This document shows positions 50,837-58,312 of a DNA stretch of 64,000 bases, one piece after another (positions within the stretch are counted from its first letter, which is position 1; the number at the start of each line of letters is the position of its first letter). The DNA comes from Erwinia psidii (GTDB lineage: Bacteria > Pseudomonadota > Gammaproteobacteria > Enterobacterales > Enterobacteriaceae), in assembly GCF_003846135.1 (NCBI RefSeq), contig NZ_RHHM01000009.1, positions 62,001-126,000 of the forward strand, in the 5' to 3' direction. The notes under the pieces were generated by a model, which was not told the origin of the DNA, did not search any database, and was given only the letters and a program-made list of their open reading frames with translations. The position numbers and the translations under genes are program-made.

Positions 50837-51460
50837 ATGATGAAAATATCATCCGATTACACACTTCTTTTACACTCAGTCCCCCCTGCTAATGCAAAAA
50901 AATCCAGTAACGGTAGACCGCCAGACTCAGTTCTGAATAAATTTAAAAATGTGTCCAATCAGCCAGGCCAGGTTAAGCAAACAAGGCAAAAAGGACTGAA
51001 AATCGCGTTTGAAAAGCGGCAATCTGCGATGGCGGGTGAAGCACAGCCGCAACAAAAAGGGCTGAAAATCGCGTTTGAAAAGCGGCAATCTACGATGGCG
51101 GGTGAAGCACCGCCACAACAAAAAGGGCTGAAAATCGCGTTTGAAAAGCGGCAATCTGCGATGGCGGGTGAAGGACAGCCGCAACAAAAAGGGCTGAAAA
51201 TCGCGTTTGAAAAGCGGCAATCTGCGATGGCGGGTGAAGCACCGCCGCAACAAAAAGGACTGAAAATCGCGTTTGAAAAGCGGCAATCTGCGATGGCGGG
51301 TGAAGGACAGCCGCAACAAAAAGGACTGAAAATCGCGTTTGAAAAGCGGCAATCTGCGATGGCGGGTGAAGGACAGCCGCAACAAAAAGGGCTGAAAATC
51401 GCGTTTGAAAAGCGGCAATCTGCGATGGCGGGTGAAGGACAGCCCATCAAAAGTGCTTAA
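50837..51460 (+). CDS. Tandem-repeat protein of unknown function
   Basis: A 207-residue protein that I do not recognise. Residues 1-50 are polar and Ser/Asn/Lys-rich (MMKISSDYTLLLHSVPPANA, then KKSSNGRPPDSVLNKF), with no signal peptide or membrane segment. Residues 51-204 are seven near-identical 22-residue repeats of the type QKGLKIAFEKRQSAMAGEAP followed by PQ. Each could form a short basic helix linked by a Pro/Gln spacer. It is strongly basic and almost free of aromatic residues except Phe. It lies alone between envZ and pckA, which has no gene in E. coli. The polar Ser-rich start would suit a type III secretion signal, but no hrp box is visible upstream. Confidence 0.65.
   Translation: MMKISSDYTLLLHSVPPANAKKSSNGRPPDSVLNKFKNVSNQPGQVKQTRQKGLKIAFEKRQSAMAGEAQPQQKGLKIAFEKRQSTMAGEAPPQQKGLKIAFEKRQSAMAGEGQPQQKGLKIAFEKRQSAMAGEAPPQQKGLKIAFEKRQSAMAGEGQPQQKGLKIAFEKRQSAMAGEGQPQQKGLKIAFEKRQSAMAGEGQPIKSA
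50987..51448 (+). repeat. Seven 66-bp tandem repeats
   Basis: Units begin at 50987, 51053, 51119, 51185, 51251, 51317 and 51383. They differ at only a few bases: GGACTG/GGGCTG, one GCG-to-ACG change in unit 2 (Ala to Thr), GCA/GGA and CAG/CCG in the linker. The last unit ends CCCATC in place of CCGCAA. Such near-identity points to recent expansion, and 66 is a multiple of three, so changes in copy number keep the frame. Confidence 0.95.
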
Positions 51461-51633
51461 AGTAAAGGCAGGTTCAGGAGAAGCAGCATTAACCAACGCA
51501 GTCAGCAGATCGTCAGCGCAGCCCTTAAAAAAAATCTTTCAGTTTCAATGATAAGGTGCAAAGAGTGCATATTGAGCCCAGCGATGATCCTACTGACAGC
51601 AATAGCTCCCATGATTCGTTGCGGATGTCCTGA
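51461..51633 (+). pseudogene. Possible lost C-terminal tail of the repeat protein
   Basis: After the stop, frame +1 reads VLKVKAGSGEAALTNAVSRS and, past an A8 run (51527-51534), a third frame reads KSFSFNDKVQRVHIEPSDD and SNSSHDSLRMS before TGA 51631-51633. The composition is similar to the polar start of the gene. Two frameshifts would rebuild a longer protein. This is an inference from coding-like composition only. Confidence 0.35.
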
Positions 51634-51656
51634 GACAGGTTACATTGTTGAAAGAG

Positions 51657-51692
51657 AACAGGCGTCATCGGGTGTTTGGATGACGCTCTGTT
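51657..51692 (-). terminator. Terminator of pckA
   Basis: GGCGTCATC (51661-51669) and GATGACGC (51679-51686), extended by AACA/TGTT with a small bulge, form a stem with a nine-base loop. On the minus strand CTCTTTC follows. Confidence 0.6.
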
Positions 51693-51704
51693 AATCAAAG
51701 GCGA

Positions 51705-53318
51705 TTACAGCTGAGGGCCGGCAGGTATCAGCGCTTCCCCGGCTGGCGTATCCGTATATTTATCAAAGTTGGTGATAAACAGTCGTGCCAGCTCCTGTGC
51801 TTTCTCTTGCCATTTTGCAGGATCTGCGTAGGTGTTACGCGGGTCGAGGATTGCACTGTCAACGCCCGGCAGCGCCGTAGGCATTGCCAGATTAAATATC
51901 GGCAGCGTGACGGTTTGTGCATCGTCAATATCGTCGTTAAGGATGGCGTTGATAATGGCTCTGGTGTCCCTGAGCGAAATACGCTTACCACTGCCGTTCC
52001 AGCCGGTGTTGACCAGATACGCTTTAGCGCCTGCCGCTTCCATTCTTTTCACCAGCACTTCGGCATACTGTGTGGGATGCAGCGTCAGAAAGGCAGCGCC
52101 GAAACAGGCGGAGAAGGTCGGTGTGGGTTCGGTGACGCCCCGCTCGGTGCCTGCCAGCTTGGCGGTGAAGCCCGAAAGAAAGTGATACTGTGTCTGGTCC
52201 GGTGTCAGACGTGAAACCGGCGGCAGAACGCCGAAAGCATCAGCGGTCAGGAAAATGACCTTACGGGCGTGGCCAGCCTTCGACACCGGTTTAACGATAT
52301 TCTCAATATGATCGATCGGGTAAGACACACGGGTGTTTTCGGTTTTGCCGCCGTCATCATAGTCCACCGAACCATCGGCTCTTACTACCACGTTTTCCAG
52401 CAGAGCATTGTGGCGGATAGCATGATAAATTTCCGGCTCTGCCTGTTCAGACAGCTTGATGGTTTTGGCGTAGCAGCCACCCTCAAAGTTAAATACGCCG
52501 TCATCATCCCAGCCATGCTCGTCATCGCCAATCAGCTGACGCAGTGGATCGGTTGAGAGGGTGGTTTTTCCCGTGCCGGAGAGACCGAAGAAGACGGCAA
52601 CATCGCCTGCCGGGCCGACATTGGCCGAGCAGTGCATTGAGGCAATGCCCTTGAGCGGCAGAAGATAGTTCATGATAGCGAACAACCCTTTCTTCATCTC
52701 GCCGCCGTACCAGGTCCCACCAATTAACTGGATGCGTTCAGTTAAATTAAAGGCAACAAAGTTCTCCGAATGCAGCCCCTGCTTTTGCCAGTGTGGATTG
52801 GTGCATTTGGCGCCATTCATCACGATAAAATCAGGTTCAAACGTAGCCAGCGCCTCTGCATCAGGGCGGATAAACATGTTTTTAACGAAATGGGCCTGCC
52901 AGGCCACTTCGGTAATAAAACGCACGCAGAGTCGGGTGTCCGGGTTGGCACCGCACCAGGCGTCGACCACAAACAGGCGTTTGTGAGAAAGTTGCGCCGT
53001 GACCAGAGACTTTAGCTGCTGCCAGGTCTCCTGTGACAGAGGTTGATTGTCGTTTTTGCCTTTACCCTGATCGTTCCACCAGAGCGTGTCACGCGTGGTA
53101 TCGTCACGAACGATATATTTATCTTTTGGCGAACGGCCGGTGAAGATCCCGGTGTCGACAGCCACCGCGCCTGACTGGGTAACGGTGCCGCGCTCATACC
53201 CTTGCAGTTCCGGGCGGGTTTCTTCCTGCCAGAGGGTGTTGAAATCAGGATTATGGATAATCTCAACCGTATCTGTGATGCCATAAGCCACGAGGTCTTG
53301 CGGGGTCAGGTCACGCAT
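51705..53318 (-). CDS. pckA: Phosphoenolpyruvate carboxykinase (ATP) PckA
   Basis: A 537-residue enzyme (E. coli 540) that converts oxaloacetate and ATP to phosphoenolpyruvate, the entry to gluconeogenesis. The kinase-1a loop [11 protein letters not shown] lies at about 246-256, and the substrate and metal residues lie in [12 protein letters not shown] and [28 protein letters not shown] lies seven bases before the ATG. It is normally beside envZ; here the repeat gene intervenes. Confidence 0.96.
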   Translation of the reverse strand: MRDLTPQDLVAYGITDTVEIIHNPDFNTLWQEETRPELQGYERGTVTQSGAVAVDTGIFTGRSPKDKYIVRDDTTRDTLWWNDQGKGKNDNQPLSQETWQQLKSLVTAQLSHKRLFVVDAWCGANPDTRLCVRFITEVAWQAHFVKNMFIRPDAEALATFEPDFIVMNGAKCTNPHWQKQGLHSENFVAFNLTERIQLIGGTWYGGEMKKGLFAIMNYLLPLKGIASMHCSANVGPAGDVAVFFGLSGTGKTTLSTDPLRQLIGDDEHGWDDDGVFNFEGGCYAKTIKLSEQAEPEIYHAIRHNALLENVVVRADGSVDYDDGGKTENTRVSYPIDHIENIVKPVSKAGHARKVIFLTADAFGVLPPVSRLTPDQTQYHFLSGFTAKLAGTERGVTEPTPTFSACFGAAFLTLHPTQYAEVLVKRMEAAGAKAYLVNTGWNGSGKRISLRDTRAIINAILNDDIDDAQTVTLPIFNLAMPTALPGVDSAILDPRNTYADPAKWQEKAQELARLFITNFDKYTDTPAGEALIPAGPQL

Positions 53319-53630
53319 AGTACTGCTCCTTTTTTAACTCTGTTCTGCCACTGAGTTTAATTGAGATGGCTGCCTGTTAATGAAGATGCGCTGTCTGCCA
53401 GCGGCAAAGGGAGAATATGATCGCGCGCAGTTTACACTTACATAACGAAAGGGAAAGAGGTAAGCAACAAAAATGAGAAGCAGAACGTAAATCTGTAAGT
53501 AAAACTTAATCTTATCAGATTATTCTGTGCGAAAAGGGGTTACGTCAGCCGATGAATGGTCTTTTATCAGAACCACGACGGCTGTCTTAACCCATCAGAA
53601 ACAGTGGCTGCGGAGCATAAGCGCCAGGTG
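53319..53630. other. pckA upstream region
   Basis: About 310 bases without a gene. The AT-rich part at 53440-53530 should hold the pckA promoter; I could not name a CRP site with confidence. Confidence 0.4.
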
Positions 53631-53673
53631 AAAAATCGACGTCATCAGACGCTCGGTGAGGCTGATGACGTCG
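53631..53673 (-). terminator. Terminator of hslO
   Basis: CGACGTCATCAG and CTGATGACGTCG form a perfect 12-bp stem with a 13-base loop. On the minus strand it is followed by ATTTTT, six bases after the hslO stop. Confidence 0.9.
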
Positions 53674-53678
53674 AAATA

Positions 53679-54557
53679 TTAATGGACCTGATTGTTTCCA
53701 CCCGTAGAGTCGTTGCGGATTGCTGCGATATCGACCGCATCAAAAATGTGGTGACTGCCGCAATAGTCGCAGTGCATATCAATCTGGCCGTCTTCCGCAA
53801 TGATCTGATCAACCTCTTCCGCTGCCAGCGTGCGCAGCACTTCACCACAACGCTCCTGTGAACAGGTGCAATGGAAGCTGACATCCTGAGGGTCAAAGAC
53901 GGTGACGTCTTCCTGATGGTAAAGGCGCCACAGCACGTCATTGGCAGGCAGGCTTAGCAGCTCTTCGGCTTTAATGGTTTCAGTCAGTGTTGCCAGATGG
54001 TTAAAATCTTCCGGGTTGGCGTCCTGTGCCGGAAGAACCTGCAACAAAATACCCGCCGCTCCACGGCTGGCTGCATTATCACTGGTGCGGATAAACAGCC
54101 TGGTTGGCAACTGCTCAGAGCGCATGAAGTAGTCCTCCAGACATTCAGCCAGCGTCTCACCCTCCAGACCGACCACGCCCTGATAACGTTCGCCTTGTGT
54201 TGGTGAGATGGTGATGACCAGATAACCATTCCCAACCATCTGTTTTAGCGTGCTGCCTGCTGCGATCTCCCCCTGCAAACGTGCCACACCGCGCATCTTC
54301 TGGTGGTTGTCACCGTTGATAACCGCAAGCTTTAGTGGACCATCCCCCTGTAACTGTACGGTAATGTCACCGTCAAATTTCAGCGTAGCGGTGAGCAGGC
54401 TGGTGGCGACCAGCAGCTCGCCCAACAGCTGCTGAACCGGCTGCGGATAGTCGTGACCGTCAATGACAGTCTGCCAGGTTTGGGATACGGTAACCAGTTC
54501 GCCACGCACGGCGTGGTTTTCAAACAGGTAACGATGCATTTGGTCTTGCTGAGCCAT
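53679..54557 (-). CDS. hslO: Redox-regulated chaperone Hsp33 (HslO)
   Basis: A 292-residue cytosolic holdase that is activated by oxidation. The C-terminal zinc switch is present as CTCSQERC (first Cys pair) and CDYCG (second pair). The N-terminal core has VSQTWQTVI and [28 protein letters not shown]. It is 22 bases after hslR on the same strand, as in E. coli. Confidence 0.95.
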   Translation of the reverse strand: MAQQDQMHRYLFENHAVRGELVTVSQTWQTVIDGHDYPQPVQQLLGELLVATSLLTATLKFDGDITVQLQGDGPLKLAVINGDNHQKMRGVARLQGEIAAGSTLKQMVGNGYLVITISPTQGERYQGVVGLEGETLAECLEDYFMRSEQLPTRLFIRTSDNAASRGAAGILLQVLPAQDANPEDFNHLATLTETIKAEELLSLPANDVLWRLYHQEDVTVFDPQDVSFHCTCSQERCGEVLRTLAAEEVDQIIAEDGQIDMHCDYCGSHHIFDAVDIAAIRNDSTGGNNQVH

Positions 54558-54579
54558 AATTCTCTCTCGTTAAGGCGAG

Positions 54580-54981
54580 TTATTCATCGCCAGAATTTTT
54601 GAATTTCAACAGATCGCGCCGCTCTTTTTTATCAGGACGTCGGTCGGGATGCGGCATGCTTAACGCGTTTATTGTGCGTGCCAGCGCTATTTTTTCGCGC
54701 TTTTCAATACTTTCAGCGGTTTCACTGTACATCTGCTGTGCTTCTGTGGCCGGGCGGCGCTGGTCGCTGAGGGCATGTACAATCACCGTTTTTTCGTCGT
54801 TTCCCTGGCGCAATGTCACTTCGGCTTGCAATTCCACTGTTTTTCCCGGCCTGGTGCGTTGACCATTGTAATGAACTTTACCGCCTTCGATCATCTCTCG
54901 GGCAGTTGAGCGGGTTTTATAGAAGCGGGCGGCCCATAGCCACTTATCAAGTCGTATTGCCTGTATGGGTTTCTCTTTCAT
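54580..54981 (-). CDS. hslR: Ribosome-associated heat shock protein Hsp15 (HslR)
   Basis: A 133-residue S4-domain RNA-binding protein that recycles blocked 50S subunits still carrying peptidyl-tRNA. The S4 fold is visible as RLDKWLWAARFYKTRSTARE and GGKVHYNGQRTRPGK. The C-terminal tail is basic (PHPDRRPDKKERRDLLKF). In E. coli yrfG lies directly upstream of hslR; here igaA is 134 bases upstream and yrfG is missing. Confidence 0.94.
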   Translation of the reverse strand: MKEKPIQAIRLDKWLWAARFYKTRSTAREMIEGGKVHYNGQRTRPGKTVELQAEVTLRQGNDEKTVIVHALSDQRRPATEAQQMYSETAESIEKREKIALARTINALSMPHPDRRPDKKERRDLLKFKNSGDE

Positions 54982-55115
54982 TCATTGCTGCTCCTTTTCA
55001 GGAAACCCTCTATGTGTGGGTTGTAGGCCAGAAATCAAGGACCTTTCCAGAGTGGCAGACAGAGATGTCCGGGAGGGTATGTCAGCCTTAAAAATAGCAT
55101 AACACTTGGGCTGGT

Positions 55116-57254
55116 TCAGAACAGGGGACGAATACCCTCACTGTTGTTTAAGGTCTGACTAAAGCATTTCTCGTAGTAGTTTTGGATGGCGCTGGTGCGC
55201 ATGCGGTTACGGTGAATGCGCTTCAACGCCAGCAGGCTGTTGATAATAAAACTCAGCACGGTGATCACCAGCAGCAGGCTGTTGCCAAGATAGCGGCTCA
55301 GAGTGAGGACATCCGGTTCACTATGCAGAGCGATATGACGAGTACCATTAGCATCCGTCGTGATACTGGTCACGATACCGCTGGCAGAAAACGATGTATG
55401 CAGCAATATACCGGCCAAACGCTGTAACTCAGGCCATTGGTCTGGCGCGTTGTAGTCGAACAGTGACACGCTGGGAGCCTGCTGATTCACTAACTGTTTG
55501 CCTTCATCGCTCAGGATCACAAATCCGCCGGGCGGCGGACTGTTGAGTGCTTCCGCAGCGCGGCGCGTTTCCCGGTAGAAGAAGGATGACGTGGCGGTAT
55601 TGACCAGGTTTTCCAGTGCTTCAGCACTGACCGGACGTAGCAGCACATTCATGCCATTCAGTGCGCCGGAGCCTGCCCGATGCACCAGTGTTTCCCAGTC
55701 TTTTGCGTTGCCAAGGTTGACCAGCGCGTTTTTAAGTCTGACACAATCCTGTTCCTGGCTGCACAGATCCTGGGTTCTCATCACGATGTCGGAAAAGTTA
55801 TCAAGAAGGATCATCCCCGACTTCTGGATGGCAGTAGCCAGCTGTGGATTCAGTTTCTGATCGGTGTTGTTCTGAGGATGTAGTTGCTGGCTGGTGGTAG
55901 TGAGCAATGCGGTAGCTTTATCGATAATGTCAGACTGTGGTTGCGGCAGGGGCGCGGCATTGTTCCAGTAGATCGCTGAGCAGTCAAATGGCATAAAGGC
56001 GTAGGAACGATTTCCCTGATAGGTAGCGGGAATTGAGCACATTCCTTCCCCGTTTACCCTGAGACTGTCACCGATACGCAGAGAAATTTTTTCCAAATCA
56101 TTAACCGAATGCACCTGGACGCTTTCCGTGCCTTTCAGCCAGGCCAGACTCAGCTTCAGTGGCATACTCAGCGGTATCCAGGTAATCAGTAGCAGCAGTA
56201 CCAGAAGTGAACCGGCTGCCAGCACCATGTTTTTTCTCCAGCGCTGGATGGGGAAATGGCGAACCTCATCCTGAAGCGATAAAAAACGCCCCTGGCGGAC
56301 AACATGGCGGCTGAGATAGATATCCACTTCTGTCGACTGGCCAAGATCGTTGGTAACGTAGGGCTGCCAGTGGACAGGATAGATCAGGTCGATAATACCC
56401 AGAGAGATATTACTCACCTGTCCCTGATTTGATTCACCAAACAACCCCCAGCGTTTTGGCGCACCTCGCAGACAGTGAATCTCCCTCATGTCCTTCGCGC
56501 CAGGACGACGCCAGAGAGACCAGCAGCTGAGTAACATGATGATAACTGCGGCTACCATCAGCCAGGTCATCAACACCACCGGTCCGCACAAACTGAAGAA
56601 TATCAGCAGCAGGGCGAAGTTGATGGCAAAAGCTTCACGGGTACCATCGGGGCGATGGAGCGCATACTCCTCCGTTGTCTCTTTGCGTATCCTGAGCAGC
56701 TCAATATTTTCGCTTTCTTCTTTTCTGATTGACGCGTTCTGACCCGCCGCCCTGACAACCGGTAGTAATGAAGGTTGTTCATAAACGTAGTTGACCAGCG
56801 AATGGCCATTAAGGGAGATCACCAACGGGATGGTTTGTGTCTTGATCAGTTCGACAAAATTTTCATCGGTGATGTATTGCTCCCACAGTGGCGGCAGATG
56901 TACTTCAACGGCATCAAGATAATAGCGACACTTGTAAGGCGCATCGGTAGAAAGACCATAACGGGTAATTGAGCGGGTAACCGGGTAAACGTTGCTGCTT
57001 TGTGAGCTCAACACCAGATGATCGGCGGTGCTGCTGGCACCGCTTGGTATCACGCTCTTACGGTGTTTTTCAAGCGAGTCGATATAGCTTTCGACGGCTT
57101 TACGCTCATCATTGTTGAGCTTGCGGAAAGGGGGACTAATGAATGGCAGTGGTTTCGCCAACGGCGGCCTGTGCCGCATAGCGTACCAAAAGAAACAACC
57201 TGCTCCGAGCGAACAGGCCAGCATCACAACCAATATGATGACTATTGCGCTCAT
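55116..57254 (-). CDS. igaA: Rcs-phosphorelay inhibitor IgaA (YrfF)
   Basis: A 712-residue inner-membrane protein (E. coli YrfF 711) that restrains the Rcs envelope-stress phosphorelay by contact with RcsD. Membrane segments lie at the N-terminus (MSAIVIILVVMLACSLGAG), in the middle (FALLLIFFSLCGPVVLMTWL and VAAVIIMLLS), at VLAAGSLLVLLLLITWI and near the C-terminus (LLLVITVLSFIINSLLAL), with a large periplasmic domain between the last two. It is divergent from nudE. Confidence 0.94.
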   Translation of the reverse strand: MSAIVIILVVMLACSLGAGCFFWYAMRHRPPLAKPLPFISPPFRKLNNDERKAVESYIDSLEKHRKSVIPSGASSTADHLVLSSQSSNVYPVTRSITRYGLSTDAPYKCRYYLDAVEVHLPPLWEQYITDENFVELIKTQTIPLVISLNGHSLVNYVYEQPSLLPVVRAAGQNASIRKEESENIELLRIRKETTEEYALHRPDGTREAFAINFALLLIFFSLCGPVVLMTWLMVAAVIIMLLSCWSLWRRPGAKDMREIHCLRGAPKRWGLFGESNQGQVSNISLGIIDLIYPVHWQPYVTNDLGQSTEVDIYLSRHVVRQGRFLSLQDEVRHFPIQRWRKNMVLAAGSLLVLLLLITWIPLSMPLKLSLAWLKGTESVQVHSVNDLEKISLRIGDSLRVNGEGMCSIPATYQGNRSYAFMPFDCSAIYWNNAAPLPQPQSDIIDKATALLTTTSQQLHPQNNTDQKLNPQLATAIQKSGMILLDNFSDIVMRTQDLCSQEQDCVRLKNALVNLGNAKDWETLVHRAGSGALNGMNVLLRPVSAEALENLVNTATSSFFYRETRRAAEALNSPPPGGFVILSDEGKQLVNQQAPSVSLFDYNAPDQWPELQRLAGILLHTSFSASGIVTSITTDANGTRHIALHSEPDVLTLSRYLGNSLLLVITVLSFIINSLLALKRIHRNRMRTSAIQNYYEKCFSQTLNNSEGIRPLF

Positions 57255-57659
57255 GCAATCCTCATTCCTGCCACTTTGCTCCTGTAGCTTTGCTGAAAAC
57301 GCCTGTCGTAAACATTAGGTATGTGCATTCTGACGGGTTTAGGTGGAGCTGGCAATCTACTGTGTGTACTAAAATAGCGCACAAAATCATAAAATTAGAA
57401 TAACTATATATGACTTATAAAAATCATACTAACAATCTGTGCTCATTATCAGTATCGGTATAATCCTATTTTATTCAGTCTTAATTGACTTTTTATAAAA
57501 ATTTCATCTGTTAAGTGACTGATTTGCTATAAGTATGTGAGATGCTTTGTGCAATGGTGGGTTTCTTCGTGCGGCTGACGCGCAATGGGGATATCATCGA
57601 TAAATAAACCCTGACCAGTGGGCTACTTTGCTCATTTTCGGCTTTTCCCTGGGGCCCCT
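57255..57659. other. igaA-nudE divergent promoter region
   Basis: A 405-base gap, strongly AT-rich at 57350-57530. It should contain the igaA promoter (minus strand) and the nudE promoter. I see no gene or named regulatory site. Confidence 0.45.
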
Positions 57660-58226
57660 ATGACCAGACAGTTACAGAAACCCAAAATCCTTAATATTCA
57701 CACCGTCGCACGTTCACGTCTTTTTACTGTTGAAGCCGTTGATCTGGAGTTTAGCAACGGTGCGCGGCGTGTTTATGAACGTATGAAACCTTCAGGGCGG
57801 GAGGCGGTGATGATCGTGCCGATCATCGATGATCACCTTATCCTGATCCAGGAATACGCGGTGGCGCTGGAAAACTATGAGTTGGGGTTTCCTAAAGGGT
57901 TGATTGATCCAGGGGAAACGCCTTTCGACGCGGCAAATCGTGAGCTGAAAGAAGAAGTCGGGTTTGGCGCAGAGAAACTGGCGTTAATGGGGCAGGTGAC
58001 GCTGGCCCCTTCCTACTTTTCCAGCCGGATGAATATTATGGTTGCTGAAGGACTCTATGAAGAGAAACTGGAAGGGGATGAGCCAGAACCGCTGCCGCAG
58101 CGACGTTGGCCGCTGGATAATCTGCTGGCGTTATTACAGGAGCCAGATTTCCGTGAGGCGCGTAACATCAGCGCACTGTTTATGGTCAGGGAGTGGCTGG
58201 TCAGTCAGGGAAGAGCGCAATACTGA
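57660..58226 (+). CDS. nudE: ADP-compound hydrolase NudE
   Basis: A 188-residue Nudix enzyme that hydrolyses Ap3A, ADP-ribose and NADH. The Nudix box GX5EX7REUXEEXGU is complete: GLIDPGETPFDAANRELKEEVGF. I chose ATG 57660 (MTRQLQKPKILNIHTVARSRLF), which aligns with the family; the frame is open up to 57618 but has no support. It precedes mrcA convergently, as in E. coli. Confidence 0.93.
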   Translation: MTRQLQKPKILNIHTVARSRLFTVEAVDLEFSNGARRVYERMKPSGREAVMIVPIIDDHLILIQEYAVALENYELGFPKGLIDPGETPFDAANRELKEEVGFGAEKLALMGQVTLAPSYFSSRMNIMVAEGLYEEKLEGDEPEPLPQRRWPLDNLLALLQEPDFREARNISALFMVREWLVSQGRAQY

Positions 58227-58245
58227 ATTTAACCAAACGCCAGAG

Positions 58246-58282
58246 AAAAAGGGATGAGCCAGAGTGGCCTCATCCCTTTTTT
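58246..58282. terminator. Bidirectional terminator between nudE and mrcA
   Basis: AAAAAGGGATGAG and CTCATCCCTTTTTT form a long stem with a ten-base loop; both strands end in T-tracts. It lies 20 bases after nudE and 31 bases after mrcA. Confidence 0.9.
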
Positions 58283-58312
58283 CAACACCGGGGTATGCCC
58301 GAATGCCGATAA

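Noticed and set aside
50987-51448. CRISPR array
   Set aside because: The repeats are directly adjacent with no variable spacers, and they encode a continuous protein repeat.
50927-51496. Long antisense open frames (163 and 189 codons) across the tandem repeats
   Set aside because: A 66-bp repeat without stops in a given frame keeps that frame open in every copy. The minus frames lack a ribosome site and their translation (CRFSNAIFSPFC-type, Phe/Cys/Arg-rich) is not protein-like.
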